NCBI RefSeq assembly: GCF_035944375.1
Contig: NZ_DASZBE010000031.1
DNA: 64,000 nt
Direction: 5' to 3' (one strand)
Source of the DNA: Allobosea sp035944375
GTDB lineage: Bacteria; Pseudomonadota; Alphaproteobacteria; Rhizobiales; Beijerinckiaceae
The notes under the pieces were generated by a model, which saw only the letters and a program-made list of their open reading frames with translations, ran no database searches and was not told where the DNA came from. The stretch's first letter is position 1, and each line of letters opens with the position of its first letter. The position numbers were made by a program, and so were the translations under genes. Shown in pieces: positions 43,130 to 51,694 of this stretch.

Positions 43130-44569
43130 ATGACAATGCCCGCGCCTTTCACTGACCCGTCCGCCTCCCGTTCCGCATGGATCGCCGAGGCGGTTTCGAT
43201 GCTCCGGCTGGGCTGGCCGCTGGTTCTGACGAATCTGGCGCAGACCGCGATGACCGCCACCGACGTGCTGATGATGGGCCGGCTCGGGCCCGAGCCGCTG
43301 GCCGCCGGGGCGCTGGGGTCCAATCTCTACATGGCGGTGCTGATCTTCGGCATCGGGGTGATGGCGGCGGTCGCGCCGATGCTGTCGATCGAACTCGGCC
43401 GTAACCGCCATGCGGTGCGAGAGATCCGGCGCACGGTGCGGCAGGGCTTCTGGGCGGCGGCGACCCTGGTCGGGCCGATGTGGCTGTTTCTCTGGCAGGC
43501 CGAGGCGGTGCTGGCGCTGATGGGGCAGGATCGTGGACTGGCGGCCGCGGCCGGCAGCTATATGCGCGCGCTGCAATGGAGCCTGCTGCCGTTCTTTTTC
43601 TATCTCGTGCTGCGCGGCTTCGTGGCGGCGCTGCAGCGGCCGCTCGTGGCCATGCTGGTGGTTCTGGCGGCGGTGCTGTTCAACGCCTTCGCCAACTGGG
43701 TGCTGATGTTCGGCCGGCTCGGCTTTCCGCCACTCGGGCTGTTCGGTTCGGGGCTGGCGACCTCGCTGTCCTCCACCCTGATGTTCGCGGGGCTGGCCTG
43801 GCTGGTGATGCGCGACCGTCAGTTCCGGCGCTTCCGGCTGTTCGGGCGGTTCTGGATGGCGGACTGGCCGCGCTACCGGGCCTTCTGGCGGCTGGGCCTG
43901 CCGATCGGCGCGGCGCTGGCTTTCGAGGTGCTGATCTTCAACGGCGCCGCCTTCCTGATGGGGTTGATCAGTTCGACCGCGCTGGCCGCCCATGCCATCG
44001 CGATCCAGATCGCCTCGCTGACCTTCATGGTGCCGATGGGGATCGGCCAGGCGGCGACGGTGCGCGTCGGGCGGGCCTTCGGCGCGGGGGATCGCGAGGG
44101 CATCCGCAGGGCCGGCGTGGTGGCGATCATCCTCGGCGTCGGCTTCATGGCGCTGACGGCCCTGGTGATGTGGCTTTCGCCGCATTGGCTGGTGCGGCCG
44201 TTTCTGGATCTCGACCGGCCGGGCGCGATCGAGGTGGCGGCGCTGGCGATGCATTTCCTGGTCTTCGCCGCGATCTTCCAGATCGTCGACGGGGCGCAGG
44301 TCGTCGGCTCCTGCCTGCTGCGCGGGCTCGGCGATACGCGGATCCCGATGCTCTATGCCGGGCTGGGCTACTGGGTATTCGGCCTGCCGCTGTCGATCGC
44401 GCTCGGCTTCGGCACGCCGCTCGCCGGCAGCGGCATCTGGATCGGCCTGGCGGTCGCGCTGGCGCTGGTCGCGGCACTGATGCTGGGGCGCTGGTGGGCG
44501 AGGGAACGGCTCGGGCTGATGCCGCCGGACATGCGTCCCGCCTCCGGCAGCGGCAGCGAGCGGAGCTGA
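43130..44569 (+). CDS. MATE family efflux transporter (NorM-like)
   Basis: 479-residue multidrug and toxin extrusion protein with about twelve hydrophobic segments in two halves. LRLGWPLVLTNLAQTAMTAT and DVLMMGRLGPEPLAAGALGS are typical of the first half; FEVLIFNGAAFLMGLISSTA with the AAHAIAIQIAS stretch are typical of the second. It exports cationic compounds in exchange for sodium or protons. It stands alone, convergent with the amidohydrolase operon. Confidence 0.93.
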   Translation: MTMPAPFTDPSASRSAWIAEAVSMLRLGWPLVLTNLAQTAMTATDVLMMGRLGPEPLAAGALGSNLYMAVLIFGIGVMAAVAPMLSIELGRNRHAVREIRRTVRQGFWAAATLVGPMWLFLWQAEAVLALMGQDRGLAAAAGSYMRALQWSLLPFFFYLVLRGFVAALQRPLVAMLVVLAAVLFNAFANWVLMFGRLGFPPLGLFGSGLATSLSSTLMFAGLAWLVMRDRQFRRFRLFGRFWMADWPRYRAFWRLGLPIGAALAFEVLIFNGAAFLMGLISSTALAAHAIAIQIASLTFMVPMGIGQAATVRVGRAFGAGDREGIRRAGVVAIILGVGFMALTALVMWLSPHWLVRPFLDLDRPGAIEVAALAMHFLVFAAIFQIVDGAQVVGSCLLRGLGDTRIPMLYAGLGYWVFGLPLSIALGFGTPLAGSGIWIGLAVALALVAALMLGRWWARERLGLMPPDMRPASGSGSERS

Positions 44570-44630
44570 GCCCGCAACGGAATCCTCCCACGCCGGTCGC
44601 CCCGGGGGCGCGAGCGCGCGGTTCCCGGGA

Positions 44631-45986
44631 TCACGCTGTGCGCAGGGAGCGTCCCGTGCCGGGCGGGGCAAGGAGCTGCCCGTCCTGCGCCACGCAGGTT
44701 CCGCGCACAAAGGTCATCGCGGCGCGGCCCTGGGTTTCGCGACCCTCGAACGGCGTGACCTTGCCCCTGGACTGGAAGGTCGCGCCGCGGATCGGCGCGC
44801 GATGCTGCAGATCGAGCAGGACGAGATCGGCATCGGCGCCCACCAGCAGTGCGCCCTTGCGCGGCCAGAGCCCGAAAGCGCGGGCGGGGGCCTCGCAGGC
44901 GAGGCGGACATAGTGCTGCAGCGTCAGCCGGCCGGCCGCGACCTCGGTCAGCATCAGGCGCATCGAGGTCTCGACGCCCGGGAAGCCCGGCGAGGTCTCC
45001 CAGATCGAGGCGCGGTGCTTTTCCTCGACCGGATGCGGGGCATGGTCGGTCGAGATCATGTCGATGGTGCCATCCAGCACTGCGGCCCAGAGCGCGTCGG
45101 CATGGCCGGCCTCGCGCACCGGCGGCTTGACCCGCAGCGCATTGCCGCCGGCCTGCGCCGCATCGTCCATGCTCAGCAGCAGATAGTGCGGACAGGTCTC
45201 GGCGGTGATCTCGACGCCGCGCCGCTTGGCCGCGGCGATCACCGGCAAGGCGTGCCGGCAGTTCTCATGGGCGATGTGGACCTTGCAGCCCGTCCATTCC
45301 GCAAACAGGGCGATGCGCTGCACGGCCTCGACGGTGGCGATGTCGGCATGCTGGGCGAGATGGGCGGCGAGGTCGTCGCGGCCGGCGGCCTTCAGCTGTG
45401 CGCCGCGCCAGTTCAGGATCGGGGTGTTCTCGGCGTGGACGGTGCAGCGCAGCGCGGTCTCGCGGATCAGGGCCAGCGCATCGAGCACGGCGCCGTCGTT
45501 CGGGCAGGGGACGAGCGGGTTGTCACTGCCGAGGAAGAGCTTGAAGGCGCTGGCGCCGGCCTGCGCCATCGGCTGGAGGTCGGCGAGATTGGCTTCGCCG
45601 ACATAGCCATAGACGCCGAAATCGACATGGGCTTGGCGGGCGGCGATGGCGATTTTCTCCCGCACCGCGGCGGCATTGGCCGTCGGCGGGTTGGTGTTGG
45701 GCATGTCGAAGATCGTTGTGATGCCGCCGACGGCGGCGGCCGCAGTGGCCGTCGCCCAGGTCTCCTTGTGCGAGAAGCCGGGCTCGCGGACATGGGTGTG
45801 GACGTCGAGCGCGCCGGGGATGAGCGGGCGCCCGCCGGCCTCGATCATCCGGCGGGCGGAGGGCATGGCGTCGCCATGACCGATCGCGACGATGCGGCCA
45901 TCCGCGACCGCGACCGCGCCATGGCGGCTGGCCTCGGGGGTGACGAGCAGCGCATCGCGGATGACGAGGTCGACGGTCGCGCTCAT
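44631..45986 (-). CDS. Dihydroorotase/allantoinase-like cyclic amidohydrolase
   Basis: 451-residue cyclic-ureide amidohydrolase. ALDVHTHVREPGFSHKE holds the metal-binding HxH, SAFKLFLGSDN the Lys that is carbamylated, HIAHENCRHALPVI and AETCPHYLLL further metal His residues, and ISTDHAPHPVEEK the catalytic Asp. It opens rings such as allantoin, dihydroorotate or a hydantoin. Dihydroorotase proper is less likely in this catabolic setting. It is the last gene of a minus-strand operon, 13 bases after the deaminase-like amidohydrolase. Confidence 0.9.
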   Translation of the reverse strand: MSATVDLVIRDALLVTPEASRHGAVAVADGRIVAIGHGDAMPSARRMIEAGGRPLIPGALDVHTHVREPGFSHKETWATATAAAAVGGITTIFDMPNTNPPTANAAAVREKIAIAARQAHVDFGVYGYVGEANLADLQPMAQAGASAFKLFLGSDNPLVPCPNDGAVLDALALIRETALRCTVHAENTPILNWRGAQLKAAGRDDLAAHLAQHADIATVEAVQRIALFAEWTGCKVHIAHENCRHALPVIAAAKRRGVEITAETCPHYLLLSMDDAAQAGGNALRVKPPVREAGHADALWAAVLDGTIDMISTDHAPHPVEEKHRASIWETSPGFPGVETSMRLMLTEVAAGRLTLQHYVRLACEAPARAFGLWPRKGALLVGADADLVLLDLQHRAPIRGATFQSRGKVTPFEGRETQGRAAMTFVRGTCVAQDGQLLAPPGTGRSLRTA

Positions 45987-45999
45987 GGGTCGGCCTTGC

Positions 46000-47448
46000 T
46001 CATGGGACGGCTTTGGCGATCGCGTCGGCCGCGGCGAAGAGATCGGCGTTGCGGGCCCGCAGGCTCGCCTCCATCGCCTCGATCTCGCCGAGGACGGCTG
46101 GCGCGTCGAAGGTCGTGATGCGGCCCTGGTCGAGCACGACGCGTCCGTCGACGATCGCGGTCGTCACCGCCGCGCCGGTTTCGGCGAAGACGAGCTGGGA
46201 GGCGGCGTCGTTGAGCGGGCGCCACCAGGGCGCGTCGAGCCGGTAGAGCACGATGTCGGCGAGTTGCCCGGGCGCAATTTCGCCGAGCCGGCCGGTGAGG
46301 CGCAGCGCGCGGGCCCCCTCCACCGTCGCCATGCGCAGCGCGTCGCGGGAGGTGACCCAGTGCCGCCGGTCCGGCAGGTCGGAGCGGTGCAGCAGCGCGG
46401 CGGCGCGCATCGCCTCCTGCATGACGAGGTTGTCGTTGGCGCCCGAGCCGTCGGTGCCGAGCGCGACGGGCACGCCGGCCGCCAGCATTTCCGGCGTTCG
46501 CATCCGCCCCGTGCCGATGCGGGCATTGCTCTCGGGATTGTGGACGGCGATGGCCTGGCGCTGCGCCATCAGGGCGATGTCGGCGTCGTCGAGCCAGATC
46601 GCATGGGCGCAGGACCAGCGGTCGGAGAGGATGCCGAGGCGTTCGAGATGGGCGAGCGTGCTCTCGCCATAGCGCTCCCGCGCGATCCGCGCCTGGGCCT
46701 TCGTCTCCAGCAGATGGGTGTGGATGGGCAGGTCGTGGCGCTGCGCCAGCTCGGCGCAGAAGAGCAGCGCCTCGTCGCTGCAGCGGTCCGGGTTGGAGGG
46801 GGCGGGGCAGAGCCCGATGCGCCCGGCGCGGTCGTGCCAGCGGGTGACGAGATCAGGCATCTGCTCGCGCAGCTCGGCCAGCGGATGCGGCGCCAGCAGC
46901 CCGGAGCCGCTGACCAGCGCTGCGACCGAGGCCGGCACCTCGATGCCGGCGGGGATGATGTCGGAAAAGACCCCGTCGAAGAAGCGCATGGCCAGCGTCG
47001 TGCGCAGGCCGGTCTCCTCCCAGGCTGCGAGCACGGCGTCCATGTCCGCCGTGCTGAAGCGCTGTCCGGGGAAATGGTCTATCAGCGCGGTCGTGCCGGT
47101 CGTCAGCATCTGGGCGGCACAGAGCAGCACCGCGAGGCGGATCTCGTCGGGCGTGCGGCGCGAGGTGTGGGCCTGCGTCAGCCACATGAAGGCGGGATGG
47201 CTCAGCCCGTCGGCGAAGCCCGACATCGTACCCGACTGCGAATGCATATGCGCGTTGATCAGGCCGGGCGCCGCGAGCATGCCCGTGCCGTCGATCTCGC
47301 GCGTGAAGCTGCCGGGCGGTTGCGGCGGCACTTCGCCGACGGCGACGATGGTGTTGCCGCGGATCAGGATGTCGCCCAGGGGCGTGTCCTGCTGGGCGGC
47401 GCCGGCCAGGATACGCGCGTCGCGGATCAGGAGCGTCGCTTCGGTCAT
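46000..47448 (-). CDS. Amidohydrolase family deaminase (TrzA/guanine-deaminase-like)
   Basis: 482-residue amidohydrolase. TLLIRDARILAGAAQQDTPL is the N-terminal strand, LINAHMHSQS the metal-binding HxH, IHTHLLETKAQA a further His, CAHAIWLDDADIALMAQ and LGTDGSGANDN the catalytic His and Asp. The family deaminates or dechlorinates aminated heterocycles. The frame opens further upstream but the ATG at 47448 overlaps the cyclodeaminase stop as ATGA. With the cyclic amidohydrolase it suggests breakdown of a nitrogen heterocycle. Confidence 0.88.
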   Translation of the reverse strand: MTEATLLIRDARILAGAAQQDTPLGDILIRGNTIVAVGEVPPQPPGSFTREIDGTGMLAAPGLINAHMHSQSGTMSGFADGLSHPAFMWLTQAHTSRRTPDEIRLAVLLCAAQMLTTGTTALIDHFPGQRFSTADMDAVLAAWEETGLRTTLAMRFFDGVFSDIIPAGIEVPASVAALVSGSGLLAPHPLAELREQMPDLVTRWHDRAGRIGLCPAPSNPDRCSDEALLFCAELAQRHDLPIHTHLLETKAQARIARERYGESTLAHLERLGILSDRWSCAHAIWLDDADIALMAQRQAIAVHNPESNARIGTGRMRTPEMLAAGVPVALGTDGSGANDNLVMQEAMRAAALLHRSDLPDRRHWVTSRDALRMATVEGARALRLTGRLGEIAPGQLADIVLYRLDAPWWRPLNDAASQLVFAETGAAVTTAIVDGRVVLDQGRITTFDAPAVLGEIEAMEASLRARNADLFAAADAIAKAVP

Positions 47449-48437
47449 GGTTCGCCCTGCAAATCGACCGACGTGCCCAGCCCGCGGGCCAGCGCCTTCG
47501 TCACCAGCGCGTCCGCCAGCAGCGCATCCTGCAGCGGCAGGCCCATCGACTTGAAGATCGTGACGTCGGCGCCGGGGCTGAACGGCAGCGCGCACTCCGG
47601 CAACGCGCCGATCTCGCCGCGGATGCGGGCGGGGTCGAGCGCGCCCGAGGCCTGCGCCCGGACGAGATCGCCCGCCTTGGCGAAGGCGTCCTTGCGAGCG
47701 TCGAGATAAATGTCGGCCCGGCGGATCAGATCGTCATCGGCCTCGCGGGCGACCGGGCGGTTGGCGCCGCCGAGCACGATGCAAGCGCCGGGGCGGGCGG
47801 CCTTGCCGGGGAAGACGGGTTCTTCAGAGGTCGTGACGGTGACGACGATCTCGCTTTCGGCAACGGCTTCGGCCGGCGTCGCGGTGGTGACCAGCTCGAC
47901 ATCGGCCAAGGCGGGCTCGGCGGCCAGGGTCGCGGCGAGGGACGCCAGGCGCTGCGGCGAACGACCGACCAGATAGAGCCGTGTCAGCGAGGGCCGCGCG
48001 ATCTTGAGATAGAGCGCCGCGAGCGGAGCGCTGCGACCCGCGCCGAAGAGGGCCGCGGTGGCGGCGGCGGGTGCGGCGAGGCGATCGATGCCGGCGGCGA
48101 AACCCGCCGCGGTGCGGTGTTCGTTGAAGAGACCGGCGGAGATCAGCGCCCGCGGCTCGGCAAGGCTCCAGTCCCACAACGTGAGCAGGCTCGCCCAGTG
48201 GCGAGGAGCGTCGGGACCGTCCGGATAGGCATGGACGTTGCTCTTGATCGTCAGCGTCCGCGGCCCGGCGCTGCCGGTGAGCAGCAGGCAGCCACGCCGG
48301 GGATCATCCGCCCGCAGATCGCCGCGCAGCGCCTCGCTTTGGCCCGCCGCCGTCAGCCTGAACGCCTCGGCGGCCAGCGCGACTGCTTCCATGGGATCGA
48401 GGAGGGCGCGGATATCGGCCTCGCTCAGCACGATCAT
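47445..48437 (-). CDS. Ornithine cyclodeaminase / mu-crystallin family protein
   Basis: 330-residue NAD(P)-binding protein. LSEADIRALLDPMEAVALAA opens the protein, LTIKSNVHAYPD follows, and AAALFGAGRSAPLAALYLKI is the Rossmann turn. Family members are ornithine cyclodeaminase, lysine cyclodeaminase, alanine dehydrogenase and imine (ketimine) reductases; the exact one is open. Four-base overlap with the deaminase gene; 113 bases separate it from the binding-protein gene upstream. Confidence 0.9.
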   Translation of the reverse strand: MIVLSEADIRALLDPMEAVALAAEAFRLTAAGQSEALRGDLRADDPRRGCLLLTGSAGPRTLTIKSNVHAYPDGPDAPRHWASLLTLWDWSLAEPRALISAGLFNEHRTAAGFAAGIDRLAAPAAATAALFGAGRSAPLAALYLKIARPSLTRLYLVGRSPQRLASLAATLAAEPALADVELVTTATPAEAVAESEIVVTVTTSEEPVFPGKAARPGACIVLGGANRPVAREADDDLIRRADIYLDARKDAFAKAGDLVRAQASGALDPARIRGEIGALPECALPFSPGADVTIFKSMGLPLQDALLADALVTKALARGLGTSVDLQGEP

Positions 48438-48550
48438 GTCGGGCTTGTCCGTTCGCAGGGCTGCCGGAGGTGCGGGAGCCGGGCGTCCTCGCGACGCGCC
48501 CGGCCCGGCATTGGTTGATGGCCCGACTGGTTCTGCTCAGCCGTTCCTGC

Positions 48551-49594
48551 TCAGCTCTTGGGCGCCGGCATCTTGCGCTCGGCCTGCGGCGGCAGGAAGG
48601 AGCGGTTGAAGACCTCCTCGACCTTTGGCGTGCTCTTCAGATCGAAGGCCTCGCGAATCTGGGCGATCGCCTTGGTCATGCGCTCGTCGGAGACGTCGCC
48701 GGCGCCGAGCTTTTCGGTTTCCGGCGTCAGCATATGCGCCTTGTAGGTGAACTCGATGCGCTTGGCCTCGATCTCGGCGTTCACCGTCGGCTCGACGCGG
48801 TTCATCACCTTGCCGCCCTCGGCCGGGTTGGCGGCGAGTTCGAGCATCGCCTTGTTGATCGCCCGGACCAGGCCGGCGACGGCCTTGGGGTTCTCCTTGA
48901 CCAGCTTCTGCGAGACCATCACGCCATTCGAATAGGATGCGATGCCGTGGTCGGAATACATGATGAACTTGTAGTCCTTGTCGGGGTTCAGCTTCATCCC
49001 GATCAGGTTCATGTAGGAGGTCACGGTGAAGACGAAGCCGCCGTCGACCTGGCCCTGGACCATCATCATCTCCTGCACGGAGGGGGTGATGTTGACGACC
49101 TCGACCTTGCTGGCGTCGACGCCGTTCAGCTTGGCGAAGATCGGGAACAGGCGGTGCGTCGCGGAACCCGCCGGCGAGGTCAGCTTGCGGCCTTCGAGGT
49201 CCTTCAGCGTCTTGATCGGCCCGTCCGCCTTGTGAATGATCGCGAAGGGCGCCTTGTTGTAGATCATGTAGACCATCACCGGCTGCTCGCCGGGCTTGTT
49301 CACGGCCTGCTGGATGATCGCGTTCATGTCGCCGAAGCCGGCGTCATAGGCACCGCCCATGATGCGGGTCACGGTCGCGGCCGAGCCGTCGCCCTGGTCG
49401 ATCGTGACATCGAGCCCCTCGGCGGCGAAATAGCCCTTCTCCTTGGCGTAGAAGTACCAGGAGTGGACGCCCTGATATTTCCAGTCGAGCGTGAAGCGGA
49501 TCTTGGTCGGCGCCTGGGCGAGGGCCGGCGTGGCGAGGCCGATCGACGCGCCGAAGGCGGCGGCGAGCACGGATTTCAGGAACTGGCGGCGCAT
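48551..49594 (-). CDS. ABC transporter substrate-binding protein, NMT1/SsuA type, orphan
   Basis: 347-residue binding protein of the NMT1/THI5-SsuA-TauA group, which carries sulfonates, nitrate, pyrimidines or thiamine precursors. The signal peptide starts MRRQFLKSVLAAAFGASIGL and ends near PALAQAP; KIRFTLDWKYQGVHSWYFYA and SPAGSATHRLFPIFAKLNGV are family segments. No permease or ATPase gene is adjacent, so the membrane part must be elsewhere. First gene of the amidohydrolase operon; AAGGAG lies before the ATG. Confidence 0.9.
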   Translation of the reverse strand: MRRQFLKSVLAAAFGASIGLATPALAQAPTKIRFTLDWKYQGVHSWYFYAKEKGYFAAEGLDVTIDQGDGSAATVTRIMGGAYDAGFGDMNAIIQQAVNKPGEQPVMVYMIYNKAPFAIIHKADGPIKTLKDLEGRKLTSPAGSATHRLFPIFAKLNGVDASKVEVVNITPSVQEMMMVQGQVDGGFVFTVTSYMNLIGMKLNPDKDYKFIMYSDHGIASYSNGVMVSQKLVKENPKAVAGLVRAINKAMLELAANPAEGGKVMNRVEPTVNAEIEAKRIEFTYKAHMLTPETEKLGAGDVSDERMTKAIAQIREAFDLKSTPKVEEVFNRSFLPPQAERKMPAPKS

Positions 49595-49872
49595 GGCGGC
49601 TCCTTCGCAGAGGGGGCGGGCGGATCGGTCGCGTGCGGCTCCGGTTGCGAAGCGGCCGGCGGGGACGCCGCCGGCTCGTCTCGGGGTGGAACGGGAGCCG
49701 TCCGCTCAGGAGATCACGCTAGGCCGGGCGCAGCGGTGACGTCTTGTGCTGAGTTCTTGCCGCAGCGCTGCAAAAAACGCAGCGGTGCCTGGCGCCCGTG
49801 CGAAGGTGGGTCGGTGGTAGGGAGGGCCGGCCGTGCCTCGGCTGGTTTCTGGATCGAAGTCGTGGGCCGGGC
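49595..49872. other. 278-base region upstream of the orphan binding protein
   Basis: No gene. It must contain the promoter for the minus-strand amidohydrolase operon. I see a ten-base palindrome GCAGCGCTGC near 49764 and an A-run, but nothing I can assign to a regulator. Confidence 0.35.
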
Positions 49873-50826
49873 TCAGGCGGCCAGAACCGCGAGCTTGCCG
49901 AGATCGACATTCGCGCCGCAGACCAGCACGCCCAGACGCTCGCCCGGCTTCGGCCGGTAGGCGCCGCAGAGCAGCGCACCAAGAGCCGCTGCGCCGCCGG
50001 GCTCGACCGCCAGCCGGAAATCGCGCCACAGGGTCACCTGCGCCCCGGTGATGGCCTCGTCGGGGACCAGCACGACGTGGTCGACCGTATCCTTGCAGAC
50101 GGCGTGGACGAGCGGGCCGACATTGCGGGCGCCGAGCGAATCGGCGGCGACCGAGGCGACCTCGACCTGCACCGGCCCGCCGGCCTCGAGGGCGGCCTGG
50201 AGCGCGCGCGAACCCGCCGGCTCGACGCCGACGACCTTGACCCTCGTGCCCGCAAACCAGGCGGCGATGCCGGAGATCAGCCCGCCACCGCCGACCGCGA
50301 CCAGCACGGTGTCGAGATCAGGCTCCTGTTCCTGCCACTCCCGGCCGAGCGTGCCCTGGCCGGCGATGGTCTCCTTGGCTGCGAAGGGGTGAATCTTGAG
50401 GGCGCCGGTCTCGGCCACGAAGCGGTCGCAGGCGGCTTGCGCGTCATCATATTGCGCGCCGCCGATCACGACCTGCGCGCCGAAGCGGCGGATCGCCTCG
50501 ATCTTCGGCGGCGGCGAGATCTCGGGGACGAAGATCGTCGCCTTCACGCCGCGGGCGCGGGCCGCATAGGCGACCGCCGCGCCATGGTTGCCGCCCGAAG
50601 CCGCGGCGACGCCGGCTGCAGGAACATCCAGCGAGAGCAGGTTGTTGAAGGCGCCGCGCGTCTTGAACGAGCCGGCATGCTGCAGGCATTCGAGCTTCAT
50701 CGAGATGTCGGCTTCCGAGCCGAAGGCGCCCGTACCCAGCCGCATCACGGGTGTAATGCGCGCGTGGCCCGCGATGCGCTGCGCGGCGGCCTCGATCATC
50801 GGGCGCGGGACGGGGTTCTCGGTCAT
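49873..50826 (-). CDS. PLP-dependent threonine/serine dehydratase-like protein
   Basis: 317-residue fold type II PLP enzyme. LECLQHAGSFKTRGAFNNLL carries the Lys that binds PLP, AASGGNHGAAVAYAAR the phosphate-binding residues, and AVGGGGLISGIAAWF the PLP phosphate loop. It probably deaminates threonine, serine or a hydroxy-aspartate. The ATG at 50826 has AGGA about nine bases before it. There is no stop codon between the DUF429 domain upstream and this start, so a 569-residue fusion is also possible. Confidence 0.88.
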   Translation of the reverse strand: MTENPVPRPMIEAAAQRIAGHARITPVMRLGTGAFGSEADISMKLECLQHAGSFKTRGAFNNLLSLDVPAAGVAAASGGNHGAAVAYAARARGVKATIFVPEISPPPKIEAIRRFGAQVVIGGAQYDDAQAACDRFVAETGALKIHPFAAKETIAGQGTLGREWQEQEPDLDTVLVAVGGGGLISGIAAWFAGTRVKVVGVEPAGSRALQAALEAGGPVQVEVASVAADSLGARNVGPLVHAVCKDTVDHVVLVPDEAITGAQVTLWRDFRLAVEPGGAAALGALLCGAYRPKPGERLGVLVCGANVDLGKLAVLAA

Positions 50827-51579
50827 GGCGGTGTCCTGTGGCGGCAGGCGATCGGGCCGATAGCTCCAGATCGCGATCGGTATCCCGTGGCTATCGCGTC
50901 CCGGCGGCTCGGGGAAGGGGCGTCCGCGCCCGGCGGCGATGTGCAGGGCGACGACCAGCGCAGCGAGCGCATCGAGGGCATCGTCGGCGCCGGCGCCTCG
51001 CGGCGGACGGGCCTGGACGGTCTCATGCGGCAGCCCCTGGGCGATCAGGAGAGCGCGGCGCTCGGCCATGCCGGCCTCGTTGATCCGACCCTTGATCTTC
51101 TTGGGATGGGCGAGCGGGCCGCCGCGCATGGTGGCGAAGGCGAGTTCGGGATGAACCTCGCGGATTCGCTCGCGCAGGCCCGTCTCGACCCGCAGGAGGG
51201 TGTCGATCTCGCGGATGCGTGGGAAGAGGTGAAAGCCCTGCTTCGACACCTTGCGGGGTGGCTGCGAGGTGGCCAGCGCCTGCCGGCAGGCCTCGCCGTA
51301 ATCGGTGGACTCGACGGCCGCCCGCGACGGGATCGAGAAGACGGAGGACTGGCGCTGGCCGAGCGAGGGGCGCACCAGTTGTTCCGGCCCGCGGCCCGAC
51401 CCCTCGATCCGATCGGGCAGGCCGATCGGCATGTCCACCGCGATCAGGGCGGGCTCGAGGGCGAGCAGGGCGCGGAAATCCGGCACCACGCGCAGCACGG
51501 GTGGGCCGCCTTTTGCCGTGTCGAGGCAGGCCGCGATCCAGCCGGCCTTGCACCCGTCCACGCCCAGCAACCCACGCAT
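50827..51579 (-). CDS. DUF429 family protein, no stop before the dehydratase
   Basis: 251 codons of a DUF429 protein. MRGLLGVDGCKAGWIAACLD is the opening, AVDMPIGLPDR an Asp-containing catalytic-looking segment, and GADDALDALAALVVALHIA the end of the domain; the RNase H-like fold is likely. Function is unknown; family length is about 220 to 260 residues, so the domain is complete. AGGGAGCGGG precedes the ATG at 51579. The frame continues through RLPPQDTA directly into the dehydratase Met, with no stop codon. Confidence 0.8.
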
Positions 51580-51660
51580 CGTCCCGCTCCCTTCATGCGA
51601 CCTTCGCAGAACTGACGTTGCATGCGGTCTGCGTCTAGTGTGCAGTGCAGCGAAGAGACT

Positions 51661-51679
51661 CCGGAGGCTGGACCTCCGG
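51661..51679. promoter_or_regulatory. Stem-loop in the CitE-like leader
   Basis: CCGGAGG / CCTCCGG arms around a five-base loop, 15 bases before the start codon at 51695. The left arm contains GGAGG, an anti-Shine-Dalgarno match, so the hairpin might affect ribosome access. Just upstream, TTGCATGC at 51618 shares the core of the second GntR operator family. Confidence 0.35.
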
Positions 51680-51694
51680 TGCCGGGAGACAGCC

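Noticed and set aside
41798..44710. 970-codon minus-strand open frame
   Set aside because: Spans the reverse of two convincing plus-strand genes (NAD(P)-binding protein and MATE pump); composition is His/Arg/Gln-rich without domains.
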